63,261 nucleotides of DNA from Bacillota bacterium. GTDB lineage: Bacteria; Bacillota; UBA4882; UBA8346. Of the stretch, positions 26,686-36,257 are shown piece by piece. Position 1 is the first letter of the stretch. Each line of letters starts with the position of its first letter. The DNA is taken from positions 1 through 63,261 of the forward strand of contig JAEZJQ010000092.1 of NCBI GenBank assembly GCA_023436305.1. The letters are read 5' to 3'. The translations under genes were made by a program, and so were the position numbers. The notes under the pieces are model-generated. The model was not told the DNA's origin. It worked only from the letters and a program-made list of their open reading frames with translations, and searched no databases.

Positions 26686-27873
26686 ATGGAAGACCAACGC
26701 GTCGCCATTTATCTGGATTTTGAAAACCTGGCCATCTCCGCTGAAGAAGTTTATCCGTCCAAGGATAAACCGCTGATTATTGAGCCGGTGGTGGATTACG
26801 CCACCACCAAGGGCAATGTCTGTATCAAAAAAGCTTACGCTGATTGGTCCAAGGATTTCTTCGCCCAATACCAAAACATGCTGATGGAACAAGGATTTGA
26901 ACTGGTACATCTCCCGGCCACCAATCTCCAGGGTAAAAATGGGTCGGATGTGCGGTTGGCCATTGATGTCATGGAAAATCTGGAACTGTTTCAGACGATT
27001 AATACCGTAATTATCGGTTCGGGGGATACGGATTTTGTACCGCTGATTCAAAGAATCCGGGCTCGGGGAATCACCGTCATCACCATCGGTTTCGATCATA
27101 GCGTGGGCAATCTGGTCAAGATCAACTGTGCCGAGTTTAAATCCCTGGAAGAGCTTATCGGCAAACCGGAAGAAGAATCCCTGTCATCGGATTTGGATCA
27201 GGTAGTGGATAGTGCATATGGCCGGGAACTTTTGATCCGTTATATCCGGAGCCGGAGCGATGATGAACCGGTGCTGCTGGCCACCTTGAAGCAGGACTTG
27301 CTGCGGCTGGACCCGTCGTTTTCCGAAAAGAAACTGGGTTTCTCTTCCTTTAAAAAGTTCGTCAAATCATTCGTAGGAGATATTGTTAGCCGGATCGACG
27401 TCACTGAAAAGGATGGCTCTTCTTTACTGGTCTATTTTAATGATGTGGATGACCTTCAGAACAAGCAAATCAATCCCAAGGAAGAAGCCCAAATCTTCTT
27501 GGCCAAAAACATCCGTTTCCAGAAAAACAAATCAAAACGGCAGGCCATCTCCAAAGCGTTACTGGAGGAATACCGGGAAAACAAAGAAATGACCATGAGC
27601 CAGATGATTGATTTAACGGGTGAAAAACTAAAAAGTCTGGCCAAGGTGGAGATTCGCAAATTTATTAACCTGTTATTCTCCGGGAAAGCTTTCGAACAGA
27701 TAGAGAAAAGCCAGCGTCGCCCCCTGTTGTTCCGCCCCATGAAACTCAAAGAGACCGCCGGCACCCCCGAACTTCTGGAACAGATGTATCTGAAACGAGT
27801 GATGGAGATTTTAAAAAACCGGTACTCGACCATCACCGACGAGGATATCAATGATCTGCTGGAGATAAAATGA
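26686..27873 (+). CDS. NYN-domain ribonuclease-like protein with OST-HTH/LOTUS domain
   Basis: A 395-residue cytoplasmic protein. The N-terminal NYN (PIN-like, LabA/DUF88) domain spans about 1-160. Its acidic residues occur at the expected places: IYLDFENL, the central NGSDVRLAIDVM, and GSGDTDFVPLI, which would bind metal for RNA cleavage. An OST-HTH/LOTUS winged helix follows (about 180-260; FKKFVKSFVGD), a fold that binds RNA. The last 120 residues form a helical region that may be a second divergent winged helix. The start follows AAGGAGACC. It appears monocistronic, with a terminator at 27967. Targets are unknown. Confidence 0.88.
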   Translation: MEDQRVAIYLDFENLAISAEEVYPSKDKPLIIEPVVDYATTKGNVCIKKAYADWSKDFFAQYQNMLMEQGFELVHLPATNLQGKNGSDVRLAIDVMENLELFQTINTVIIGSGDTDFVPLIQRIRARGITVITIGFDHSVGNLVKINCAEFKSLEELIGKPEEESLSSDLDQVVDSAYGRELLIRYIRSRSDDEPVLLATLKQDLLRLDPSFSEKKLGFSSFKKFVKSFVGDIVSRIDVTEKDGSSLLVYFNDVDDLQNKQINPKEEAQIFLAKNIRFQKNKSKRQAISKALLEEYRENKEMTMSQMIDLTGEKLKSLAKVEIRKFINLLFSGKAFEQIEKSQRRPLLFRPMKLKETAGTPELLEQMYLKRVMEILKNRYSTITDEDINDLLEIK

Positions 27874-27966
27874 TTGATTACCCCGGTAATTCATTATATC
27901 CATCCGATATTACGTAAAGCAGGATTTATGCCTTTATGAATTGACATCTTTAATCGCCGGAGTAAT

Positions 27967-28008
27967 AAAAAAAGCTCTTCCATTGATTTCGTGGAAGAGC
28001 TTTTTTTT
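27967..28008 (+). terminator. Intrinsic terminator
   Basis: AAGCTCTTCCA pairs with TGGAAGAGCTT and is followed by a run of eight T. It ends the NYN gene; the A run on the other side makes it potentially bidirectional. Confidence 0.85.
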
Positions 28009-28063
28009 CCGTTTTTGTTGGAACAAGTGAATATATTTTTTTCGTTTATTTACTACATCTTAT

Positions 28064-28501
28064 TTAACATTCCTCCAACTCCGTAATCAAATGATCAAAC
28101 ATCCACTGAAATCCATATTTGTTCAGTAACTCCGCTTGCTCTTCCAAAATGGCGATGAGTTCCTCATGGGAATGATAATGCCAAAAACCATTATTTTTGG
28201 TTACCTTAACACAAGAGGCCCCATTGATAAACATGGATAAAGGATAATTGGCTATCAAATCCTTTTTATTGCCTCGTTTTAAGTCACACCGGATGCATTT
28301 ATCCACCGGCTTTACCGTAAAGGATATGATTAAGTTGGGATCTTTCAAATGGCGAAAAACATGAACCAAATTTTCACTATGTGAAAAAAAGAAATTATTT
28401 TTTTTTAACAAAGGTTCTATATAAAAGCGGATGGTACTTCTTACATCTATCGGAGGGTCCGTGGCATAATGATTCGAACTGGGATTAGCGCAAGCGAACA
28501 T
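28064..28501 (-). CDS. Hypothetical protein
   Basis: A 145-residue soluble protein I do not recognise. It has a Cys pair (KCIRCDLKRG), a central FWHYHSHEELIAILEEQ helix and an acidic C-terminus. Start set at the ATG after AAGGAAGGA; 24 upstream codons (MNFYYIKTV...) are open but lack a site. It is convergent with the NYN gene, separated by a terminator. The frameshifted acetyltransferase lies upstream on the same strand. Confidence 0.6.
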   Translation of the reverse strand: MFACANPSSNHYATDPPIDVRSTIRFYIEPLLKKNNFFFSHSENLVHVFRHLKDPNLIISFTVKPVDKCIRCDLKRGNKKDLIANYPLSMFINGASCVKVTKNNGFWHYHSHEELIAILEEQAELLNKYGFQWMFDHLITELEEC

Positions 28502-28580
28502 AGAATTCCTTCCTTTATCCTTATATTTCCATCCAAAGGTTTTCGTTACCGTTTTTATATAGTAAAAATTCATTTTAGTT

Positions 28581-29014
28581 TATGATAATCCTTCTTTTCT
28601 TGAGACATAATCCCTTCATTTTTTTAACGGCAATCGCTTTTGATAACAGACCATACCCGGAAATTTCCCGAACTTTTGGCCGATCTCTCGGTAATGAGCG
28701 CATTGCCGTGATCCGTTCCGTTTTAAAGAGCTTAATGCTCGGGGTATTTTCATTACTAATAACCGCGATTAAAGAATGGATCCCCTTTTTTCAGCAAACG
28801 CTTCGATATGTTGAATCGCTTGGCTCCCCAATCCCTTCCAGGTAGCGCCTGGTTTTAAAATATACAGTAACTTCAGCGAAGATGGCCTAGGCTTCCCTTT
28901 TTTAAACGGACATAAAATAACAATAGCCACAGGTTTCAGTTTTGTTTTTTCCGAATTTATGGTAACATTATCTATGACAATCATCAGTCGCTGATAACTA
29001 ATATCGAATAACAA
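28581..29014 (-). pseudogene. Frameshifted GNAT-family N-acetyltransferase
   Basis: One minus-strand frame (29014 to about 28770) contains LKPVAIVILCPF and the acetyl-CoA-binding motif YILKPGATWKGLGSQAI, then stops. A second frame continues the family pattern with HSLIAVISNENTPSIKLF and runs to 28581. The break is in a run of A then four G near 28775; five G would restore EKRGIHSLIA. Motif A and the following strand match small GNAT acetyltransferases. It may be a real pseudogene or a one-base error in the assembly. Confidence 0.6.
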
Positions 29015-29039
29015 TATTACTTAGAGGGAAGGGTCGAAA

Positions 29040-31526
29040 TTGATACCGGAAATGGAAAAACGTATCAATGAGCTTTTGGAGGCGATGAGCCTGCAGGAAA
29101 AAGTGGCGCTGCTTTCCGGGAAAAACAGTTGGTCCACTATGGATTTTAAACATTTTGGAATTTCAGCGCTTACGGTCACCGACGGTCCGCACGGCGTCAG
29201 AGCTTGTGACCCGGGGAGCGGGCGGATTATCGAACCGGCTACCTCTTTCCCCACCGGTGTATCCATGGCGGCCTCCTGGAACCCGGAATTAATCGAACGA
29301 GTGGGGCAAGCCTTGGCGGAAGAGACCAAGGCGTTAGGCTGCGATCTATTGCTGGGACCTTGTGTCAATATCGTGCGCCATCCGCTGGCAGGCCGCAATT
29401 TTGAAAGTTATGCGGAAGATCCGTATCTGGCGGGCCAAATTGGTGTAGGATTCGTTAAAGGAGTGCAAAGCCAAAACGTAGGGGCTTCATTAAAGCATTA
29501 TGCCTGTAACAATCAGGAAATTGAACGGATGCGGGGCAGTTCCGTGGTGGATGAAAGGACCTTGCGGGAGATTTATCTGGCCCAATTTGAGACCATTATC
29601 AAAGAGGCCAAACCCTGGACGGTGATGTGTTCTTATAACCGGATCAATGGAGTGTATGCCAGTGAAGACCGGCATTTATTAACGGAAATTTTGCGGGATG
29701 AATGGGGTTATGATGGTGTGGTCGTTTCTGATTGGGGGGCTACTCATACCACGGTGGAATCCAAGAATGCCGGTCTGGACCTGGAGATGCCCGGCCCAAC
29801 CAAATATTACGGCCATCTGTTGGAAAGCGCCGTCCAAAACTGGCAAGTCGATAACGAGGCTGTTAATGAAAGTGTCCGGCGGCTGTTGTGGCTGTTAGCC
29901 AAAGCGGGAAAATTGGATGGGATAACGGTTACTCCGGCATCTCCTCGAGTGAATACGCCGGAACATCAACGGTTGGCTATGAATTTGGCTGAAGAATCCA
30001 TCGTTCTTTTAAAAAATGACCAAAACCTGCTACCTCTGGAACTGGAGAAGATTCAATCCATCGCTGTCATCGGACCCAATGCGGCAGTAGCCAGTATCGG
30101 CGGTGGTGGCAGTTCTTTCGTGGATCCGCCGTACCGGATCAGCCCATGGGAATCTTTGCAAGCCAAACTGGGCGCCATAATAAAGCTTAGTTATGAAGAA
30201 GGTTGTCAAAACAATTTGGAACCCTTCATTACCCGTTCCAATGATGTAACTCCCCCTAAAGAAATGGGAGGTTACGGGTTTCGGGGCGAATATTTTTTAA
30301 ATACTGATTTAAGCGGTTCTGCCCAACTGGTGCGGCTAGACTCCAGGATTGACTTTTGGTGGTTTACCAACGATGTGGATAAAGATTTCAGCAGCCGGAA
30401 GTTTTCGGCCCGTTGGAACGGGAAACTGGCAGTACCGGATTCCGCCCGTTATATCTTTGAACTGACCCATACTGGGACTTGTGTTCTTTTTGTAGATGGA
30501 AAAAAGGTTTTGGAAAGCGTAAGACCGAAGAATGCTGATGGTTTCAATGCCGTCGAAAACCAGGCAGACATTGAATTAGAGGGTGGCCGCTCCTATGATA
30601 TCCGGGTGGAATATTTTAAGCCGGAAACCGAAGCTAGCGCTGTCCTCCGGTTACGATTCGGTTATTGCCGGAATCAAGCTACATCCGACCAACGGATGGA
30701 ACGGGCGTTGGAATTGGCCAAGCAATCGGACCTTGCCATAATCTTTGCCGGAGTGCCGGAAGGAAAAGAAACCGAAGGGGCGGACCGGCGGGATCTGGAA
30801 TTGCCGGGACGCCAAAACGAGTTGATTCGGAAGATAGCGGAAGCAAACCCACGCACAGTGGTGGTTTTATACGCCGGTTCACCGGTTGCCATGCCTTGGG
30901 TGGATGAAGTTTCTACGATATTGGAAGCTTTTTACCCCGGACAAGAAGGCGGCCATGCCATTGTCAAAATATTAACCGGTGAAATCAATCCATCCGGGAA
31001 GCTTCCGGTAACTTTCCCGGTGCGTTTGGAGGATACTCCAGCGTTTATCAATTATCCGGGCGCCAGGGAAGTGTTCTATGGTGAAGGAATATTTGTGGGG
31101 TACCGGTATTATGACCGGAAAGATATTCAACCCTTATTTCCCTTCGGGGCTGGACTATCTTACACAGTGTTCGAATACGGCCCGGTTCAGCTCCAGCCAC
31201 GGGTCAAAGCCGGGGAAGATCTGCCGGTATCTATTACCATCAAGAATACTGGCCACAGGGCGGGGAAAGAGGTAGTTCAGCTTTATGTGCGGGACATGGA
31301 ATCCTCCCTGCCCAGACCGGTGAAAGAACTGAAAGGGTTCGCCAAAGTGGAACTGGAACCCGGCGAAACCAAAACCGTAAATTTTATGCTTAATCCAAGA
31401 GCTTTCGCTTATTATGATCCTTATCGGCATCAATGGATGGCGGAACCCGGTGAATTTGAAATCCTCATCGGCAGCTCCTCGCGGGACGTGAGAGCGCGAG
31501 GGACGGTGAGTTTGGTTGAAGGGTGA
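29040..31526 (+). CDS. GH3 beta-glucosidase with PA14 insert
   Basis: An 828-residue glycoside hydrolase family 3 enzyme. The N-terminal barrel has GPCVNIVRHPLAGRNFESYA, SLKHYACNNQE and the nucleophile Asp near residue 230 in VVSDWGA. A PA14 domain (about 415-545; GYGFRGEYF) interrupts the second domain, and an Fn3-like domain closes the protein (VSITIKNTGHRAGKEVVQLY). No signal peptide, so it probably acts on imported beta-glucosides or oligosaccharides. The TTG at 29040 is 8 bases after AGAGGGAAGG; an ATG at 29052 would be too distant. The gene ends 4 bases from the convergent glycosyltransferase. Confidence 0.92.
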   Translation: MIPEMEKRINELLEAMSLQEKVALLSGKNSWSTMDFKHFGISALTVTDGPHGVRACDPGSGRIIEPATSFPTGVSMAASWNPELIERVGQALAEETKALGCDLLLGPCVNIVRHPLAGRNFESYAEDPYLAGQIGVGFVKGVQSQNVGASLKHYACNNQEIERMRGSSVVDERTLREIYLAQFETIIKEAKPWTVMCSYNRINGVYASEDRHLLTEILRDEWGYDGVVVSDWGATHTTVESKNAGLDLEMPGPTKYYGHLLESAVQNWQVDNEAVNESVRRLLWLLAKAGKLDGITVTPASPRVNTPEHQRLAMNLAEESIVLLKNDQNLLPLELEKIQSIAVIGPNAAVASIGGGGSSFVDPPYRISPWESLQAKLGAIIKLSYEEGCQNNLEPFITRSNDVTPPKEMGGYGFRGEYFLNTDLSGSAQLVRLDSRIDFWWFTNDVDKDFSSRKFSARWNGKLAVPDSARYIFELTHTGTCVLFVDGKKVLESVRPKNADGFNAVENQADIELEGGRSYDIRVEYFKPETEASAVLRLRFGYCRNQATSDQRMERALELAKQSDLAIIFAGVPEGKETEGADRRDLELPGRQNELIRKIAEANPRTVVVLYAGSPVAMPWVDEVSTILEAFYPGQEGGHAIVKILTGEINPSGKLPVTFPVRLEDTPAFINYPGAREVFYGEGIFVGYRYYDRKDIQPLFPFGAGLSYTVFEYGPVQLQPRVKAGEDLPVSITIKNTGHRAGKEVVQLYVRDMESSLPRPVKELKGFAKVELEPGETKTVNFMLNPRAFAYYDPYRHQWMAEPGEFEILIGSSSRDVRARGTVSLVEG

Positions 31527-31530
31527 ATTG

Positions 31531-32697
31531 TTATCGCGGCACTAAAACCGCTTTCGTTCCGGGCGGATTGATAACCGGCGCTGTCTTACTTTTGTTGATT
31601 AATTGTTCGATTTCGGTCAAAATCGCTTCATTGGCATCAGGACGGCTTATTCTCTTGGCATTTTGACTCATGGCGGCCAATTGCTCCGGGTGTTGTAACA
31701 AGCCGGTAACGGTGGAAGCTAATTCTTTAATATCTTTTAAATATATCCCGGCGCCTTTTCCGGTGATATAGACAGTATTGCCAACTTCCTGGCCGGGGGT
31801 GGGACGGACGACCAATATCGGGAGACCTAGAATCAAGGCTTCGGTAACGGTTAGACCTCCGGCTTTTGAGATTAGCAGGTCGGCTGCCGCCATATATTCC
31901 TGGATGCTCCGGACATTGCCCCGAACTTGACCCTTCAGGTTGGTATTATATAAAACCTGTTTTAATTCCCGGTAAGATTTACGATTGCGGCCGGTAATCA
32001 CAATGACCTGAAAATTTTTGACGGGGATTTTATCTAATTCCTCCAAGATTTCGGCCAATGGTCCAATTGCATTTCCGCCACACATGATTAAGATTAACGG
32101 CAACTGGCGGTCAATATGCAATTTGGCCCGAAGCCCCTGAGATTTGACAGTATGCTGAAAACAGGAGCGGACCGGAATACCGGTCACCCGAATCCGGGAT
32201 TCTTCAACTCCCAGAGCCAATAATTCGTCTTTCATGGCGGAATGAGCGACAAAGAAAGCCTGATTATGGGGGTTGATCCATAATTGATGGGAAATATAAT
32301 CGGTGAGAACGACTCCGTTGGGGATGGGCAGGTCCGGATATAGATAAGAGACGATGGCCGCCGGGAGAAAATGGGTGGAAATAATAGCGTCAGGCCGGAA
32401 TTCTTCAACTATCGCCCGGTATTTTCGCAAGCCAATATATTTTTCAAGCCGTTTAATGGGAGCGTTTTGCATGTCGCCCATGTTATAAATCAGTTTCCAA
32501 ACGGAAGGAGTGTGTTTGGTTACCAGATAGTATGCTTGTTCTACACTGCGGCTCAGATAGGGATGGGTGTAACGTAAAAAATCCAGATGATAGGATTCTC
32601 CACCAAATTTTTCCTCGTAGGTCCGACAAAGAGCTTCTGCTGCTACGGCGTGACCGGCGCCAATGGAAGCAGACAAAATCAATAGACGATGGCTCAT
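31531..32697 (-). CDS. UgtP/MGDG synthase-like diacylglycerol glucosyltransferase
   Basis: A 388-residue GT-B enzyme of family 28. The acceptor half begins LILSASIGAGHAVAAEAL and contains DAIISTHFLPAA and VVLTDYISHQLW. The nucleotide-sugar half has MCGGNAIGPL, KAGGLTVTEAL and PTPGQE. The layout matches processive diacylglycerol glucosyltransferases that make membrane glycolipids, which also anchor lipoteichoic acid in some Bacillota. An AGGGAGT site precedes the ATG. It is probably monocistronic. The lipid product is inferred from family only. Confidence 0.85.
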   Translation of the reverse strand: MSHRLLILSASIGAGHAVAAEALCRTYEEKFGGESYHLDFLRYTHPYLSRSVEQAYYLVTKHTPSVWKLIYNMGDMQNAPIKRLEKYIGLRKYRAIVEEFRPDAIISTHFLPAAIVSYLYPDLPIPNGVVLTDYISHQLWINPHNQAFFVAHSAMKDELLALGVEESRIRVTGIPVRSCFQHTVKSQGLRAKLHIDRQLPLILIMCGGNAIGPLAEILEELDKIPVKNFQVIVITGRNRKSYRELKQVLYNTNLKGQVRGNVRSIQEYMAAADLLISKAGGLTVTEALILGLPILVVRPTPGQEVGNTVYITGKGAGIYLKDIKELASTVTGLLQHPEQLAAMSQNAKRISRPDANEAILTEIEQLINKSKTAPVINPPGTKAVLVPR

Positions 32698-32984
32698 TAT
32701 TTACTCCCTTAGTGTGAATTAACATGGGACGTGGAGTGGGGGGCGCAGTCCCCGTTCTCGCGGCCCGGTTTAAGGCGTTTATGCTGTTAGGCATATACCG
32801 ATCATATTATTATGATTCGTTATTATGCCTATTTTTCAATGATTTTACTTGAATTATTTCAAACAAAATGCTTTTATTTTGCAACCGTAGAGTCATTATT
32901 TTATTATAACAGAAATTGTCCCGGTTCTCCAGATGCTTTTAAGTATTCATCCCGAGCTATATTCAGACCGGCGGACGGCTCCGG

Positions 32985-34874
32985 TTATTTATTATGAGTA
33001 TTGCCAATTAAGTTTTCCACGCCGTGTTGGACCAGTTTTAATTGTAACGGTATGGTGGCGATAACCACGTGCTCGTGTTTCATCAGTTCCTTGGAAATAC
33101 GCCAGCGGGTTTGATTGTGCAGGAAATAATCCAGCCAGCTATGGATGGCAAACTGGGAAAGTACAATGGTGATAATATCTCCTTTTTGATATTGGTTTTC
33201 TTCGTAGGAATTGATGTAGTCGAGCAACGGTTGAAGTATTTTACGATATGGCGAATATTTGACGATCAAGGGGATATCGGTGGTTAATTGACGCCACTGT
33301 TCTTTCATGCGTTGCTCTTTCTCATCGTTGATGGCTACATGAAAGGCCACCACTTTATTGGAAAGGGTCCGGGCGTAACGTAAAGCCCGGATGCTGGCCC
33401 GGTTTATGCTGTCAATGGGGACGATAACATGAATATCATAGTTTTGCCGGGTTAGATCCACCGCCGCTATTTCTTCGGGATTCAGCCGCAATTTCTCCGC
33501 CACCATGATATAATGACGTTTAATCCGTAGCATAATCAGCATCAAAACAGGAATCACCAAGAACACAATCCAGGCGCCTTGTTTAAATTTAGAAACTCCG
33601 ATAATAAGCGCGGCGCTTCCGGTAACGAACATTCCCACCCCGTTGATGGCCGCTTTTCCCAACCGGTACTTTTCGTCCGAACGCAGCCATTTCACGAACA
33701 TTCCAATTTGGGATAGGGTGTAGGAGATAAAAGCGCCCACCGCATATAAGGGGATCAGGGAATGGGTATCGTTTTGGTAGATAACAATCAATAGCGCGGC
33801 AAAGGTTGTTAGAACAATGATGCCGTTTGAAAAATTCAAACGATCGCCGCGATAAGCCATCCGGCGTGGAACATACCCGTCACGGGCCATAAACGACAAT
33901 TGCATTGGAAAACCGGCATAGGCGGTATTAGCGGCCATGGCTAGAATGATGGCGGAAATGGCTTGAATGATATAATAAACATAACTGCGCTCGAAGACCG
34001 CTTCATTGATTAGCGATAGGACCGTATGCCCATCAGTGACTGGAACCACATGGTAGATATTGGCCAAAAGTGAAGTGCCGCCGAATAGAATGAACACTAC
34101 CAATGCCAATAATAATAAAACCCATTTGGCGCGTCTGGCGGCCGGTTCCTTAAAGTTGGGAACCGAGTTACTGACCGCTTCCACTCCGGTTAAAGCGGTG
34201 CAACCCGAAGCAAAAGCACGCAGCAACAAGAAGAACAACAATGGTTCCAACCCGTTTGGTTTTGGGAACACCGGTTCTTGAGGAGTGTAACCATTGGCGA
34301 CTTTGATGAGTCCAAATATAATCATGGCCATAATTGACAGCATGAAAGCATAAGCGGGGATGCCGAATAACCGGGAAGACTGTTTAAGACCCCGTAAATT
34401 ACCAATAAAAATGAACATGAGGATCAGTAAGCTGACCCATACTCGGTAAGGATATAAAAAATGTAATGCGGAGGTAATAGCGGCCGTACTGGCGCAGATA
34501 CTTACCGCCACGGTGAGAACATAATCAATGGCCAATGCCGATCCGGCCATAACCCCAGGAACGGCCCCCAGGTTATCCGAAGCGACAACATAAGAACCGC
34601 CACCACTTGGATAATTGGTAATGATCTGCTGGTAGGACAAAGTGAGAATGATTAACAAGCCCACAATCCCCAACGAAATCCATGTCAAATAACCATAAGC
34701 CAACAGGCCCAACGCAGGAACCAATATCAGCAGGATTTCTTCGCTGGCGTAGGCGATGGAGGAGATGGCATCACTGGATAAAATGGGCAACCCCCAGAAG
34801 ATACCATTTTTCTCCTTGGGCAAATCCATATTTTCCAATGGTTTTCCAATCAATATCTGTTTCAGTCTTCCCAT
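32985..34874 (-). CDS. kimA: KimA-type high-affinity potassium importer
   Basis: A 629-residue APC-superfamily transporter, about the length of Bacillus subtilis KimA (formerly YdaO). Twelve or so hydrophobic segments lie in the first 460 residues. Shared signatures recalled from KimA are FLIGKPL-like at the start (QILIGKPL), LSSDAISSIAYASEEILLIL, YPSGGGSYVVA, DYILTVAVSI-like, FASGCTALTGVEAVSN and RGDRLNFSNGII. The C-terminal 160 residues form a cytoplasmic universal-stress-like domain. KimA imports potassium with protons and is inhibited by c-di-AMP in B. subtilis. AAGGAGTGG precedes the ATG. No c-di-AMP riboswitch was recognised upstream. Confidence 0.88.
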   Translation of the reverse strand: MGRLKQILIGKPLENMDLPKEKNGIFWGLPILSSDAISSIAYASEEILLILVPALGLLAYGYLTWISLGIVGLLIILTLSYQQIITNYPSGGGSYVVASDNLGAVPGVMAGSALAIDYVLTVAVSICASTAAITSALHFLYPYRVWVSLLILMFIFIGNLRGLKQSSRLFGIPAYAFMLSIMAMIIFGLIKVANGYTPQEPVFPKPNGLEPLLFFLLLRAFASGCTALTGVEAVSNSVPNFKEPAARRAKWVLLLLALVVFILFGGTSLLANIYHVVPVTDGHTVLSLINEAVFERSYVYYIIQAISAIILAMAANTAYAGFPMQLSFMARDGYVPRRMAYRGDRLNFSNGIIVLTTFAALLIVIYQNDTHSLIPLYAVGAFISYTLSQIGMFVKWLRSDEKYRLGKAAINGVGMFVTGSAALIIGVSKFKQGAWIVFLVIPVLMLIMLRIKRHYIMVAEKLRLNPEEIAAVDLTRQNYDIHVIVPIDSINRASIRALRYARTLSNKVVAFHVAINDEKEQRMKEQWRQLTTDIPLIVKYSPYRKILQPLLDYINSYEENQYQKGDIITIVLSQFAIHSWLDYFLHNQTRWRISKELMKHEHVVIATIPLQLKLVQHGVENLIGNTHNK

Positions 34875-34927
34875 CGCGCGCCACTCCTTGGAGTATCAGA
34901 TTTTACCGCCCGAATAAAAATCATGGA

Positions 34928-35044
34928 AGAGGCTGTCGAAAAAGTATTTAAATACGAAAAGATATACAATAGATTACAACCCTCAAAATGAAATTACAAA
35001 TATTGTATATCTTAACCGTAAAAGATACCTTTTGGACAGCCCCT
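34928..35044. mobile_element. MITE-like element with internal hairpin
   Basis: Terminal inverted repeats of 15 bp with two mismatches (AGAGGCTGTCGAAAA at the left, complement of AGGGGCTGTCCAAAA at the right) enclose 117 bp. Inside, a perfect 13-bp inverted repeat, AAGATATACAATA (34959-34971) with its complement (35001-35013), forms a second stem. It encodes nothing. It differs from the elements at 364 and 13163 and lies just upstream of kimA. Confidence 0.6.
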
Positions 35045-35499
35045 TTGCGAAACTAAATAATACTTCCGCCGAAACTTGATGAAAACTGATTTAATTATAC
35101 GTTCTCCATTGAAAATTGTCAATTTTTCAATTTATAAATGCCGGTCATGAAGGTTTTTTGTTTTAAAATCCAATATGGCTATCTATCATATTTCACCGGT
35201 TACGACCTGATTCCGGGCAATCTTCAACGCTGCTTTTTAATTTCCCCTTTACATGGAAAGAAAACAAATATTTATCGATTCGTTGAAATCAATTAAATTT
35301 GAACTGCTTTGGAGAAAAGCATTTAGTCTCGGGAAGAATCGAATTATAAAATTAACGTAACGGTTTATCGCGGAAATTAAATTATATTACAGTTTTTTAA
35401 ATTATTATTATATTATTTGTCGCATTTATATACAAATAGTATTTAATGTGGTAATATTTAATTAAAAGCGAATTAATAATAAAGAGAGGAGCAAATGAA
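35045..35499. other. AT-rich intergenic region between kimA and a small hypothetical gene
   Basis: This region between divergent genes should contain promoters for both. I searched by eye for the conserved core of the c-di-AMP (ydaO) riboswitch on the minus strand and did not find it. Nothing else is recognised. Confidence 0.4.
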
Positions 35500-35844
35500 A
35501 TGGGATTTGTAAAATTTCAAAAAGAAAAATTAAAAAAGGGAATATCCGCTAAAACTATCGGAATAAATAGTAAGGGTCGCTTTGCTTTTTATAAGCCGGT
35601 GGTGGAGAAATATCTGCAAAATATAGATCATATTGAGCTATTTTATGATCCGGAAACGAAGAAAGTTGGAATTCTACCAACCAATGAACCGACGCCGGAT
35701 TCCTTCAAAATTCAAGGAATGACCACTAAAATGATTGTGGCCAAGAAATTTTTAAATCGTTTCCAAATTCCGGTGGAAAACCGCCGTTATGATTTTATCG
35801 TTGAAAATGGAATGTTGGTTATCCCTTTGGATAAGAACTTTTAA
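35500..35844 (+). CDS. Hypothetical protein, AbrB-like features possible
   Basis: A 114-residue basic protein I cannot place. KTIGINSKGRFAFYKPVVEK and ELFYDPETKKVGILPT suggest a small beta-rich fold like a swapped-hairpin AbrB domain, and a second half (KMIVAKKFLNRFQIP...YDFIVENGMLVIPL) may repeat the pattern. That reading is tentative. GAGAGGAGC lies before the ATG. A strong terminator follows at 35860, so it forms its own transcription unit. Confidence 0.7.
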   Translation: MGFVKFQKEKLKKGISAKTIGINSKGRFAFYKPVVEKYLQNIDHIELFYDPETKKVGILPTNEPTPDSFKIQGMTTKMIVAKKFLNRFQIPVENRRYDFIVENGMLVIPLDKNF

Positions 35845-35859
35845 AATTTTACAAATATC

Positions 35860-35900
35860 AGCCAAAAAACCCGGATTATCCGGGTTTTTTGGTTTTGGCG
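35860..35900 (+). terminator. Intrinsic terminator
   Basis: GCCAAAAAACCCGGAT pairs with ATCCGGGTTTTTTGG around a short loop; a T run ends the stem. It terminates the 35500 gene. Confidence 0.85.
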
Positions 35901-36020
35901 CGTGGTGCAATAAAACTTATCAAGCCGGCCTTTTTAAGCTTAATCTAGGATTTTAGCGAATTATGTGTCATAATCAAATATAAATTATAAAAAATAATTA
36001 TCAGTAAAGGATTGATGACA

Positions 36021-36257
36021 ATGCGTAAATTATATGAAATCAATGCCCACCAGTTTTTAAAATTCATCAATCATCCCGATGCTCCCCAATTTGATGGGCG
36101 GGATGATAACGCCTATGTGGATGTGGATGAACAGGATCAAACCATACATTATAATTATGAAGGACATCCTGAGTTTGACAACGGGGGAGCAGAACTTTCG
36201 GAGAATTTTGATCTCGTAAAAAGCTTCATTGAAAAACACAGCATGGAGATTGATTAA
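36021..36257 (+). CDS. Small acidic hypothetical protein
   Basis: A 78-residue acidic protein rich in Asp, Glu and Tyr (FDGRDDNAYVDVDEQDQTIHY, end FIEKHSMEID). I do not recognise a family. AAAGGA lies 10 bases before the ATG at 36021; an ATG at 36015 in the same frame is also possible. It has a separate leader and is followed by the FRG gene 170 bases later. Confidence 0.6.
   Translation: MRKLYEINAHQFLKFINHPDAPQFDGRDDNAYVDVDEQDQTIHYNYEGHPEFDNGGAELSENFDLVKSFIEKHSMEID

Noticed and set aside
32483..32794. Minus-strand open frame overlapping the start of the glycolipid glucosyltransferase
   Set aside because: Out of frame with a well-supported gene start and lacking motifs.
34875..35499. Possible c-di-AMP riboswitch upstream of kimA
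   Set aside because: The conserved core sequences of the ydaO motif are not visible on the minus strand; a covariance search could still find a diverged form.
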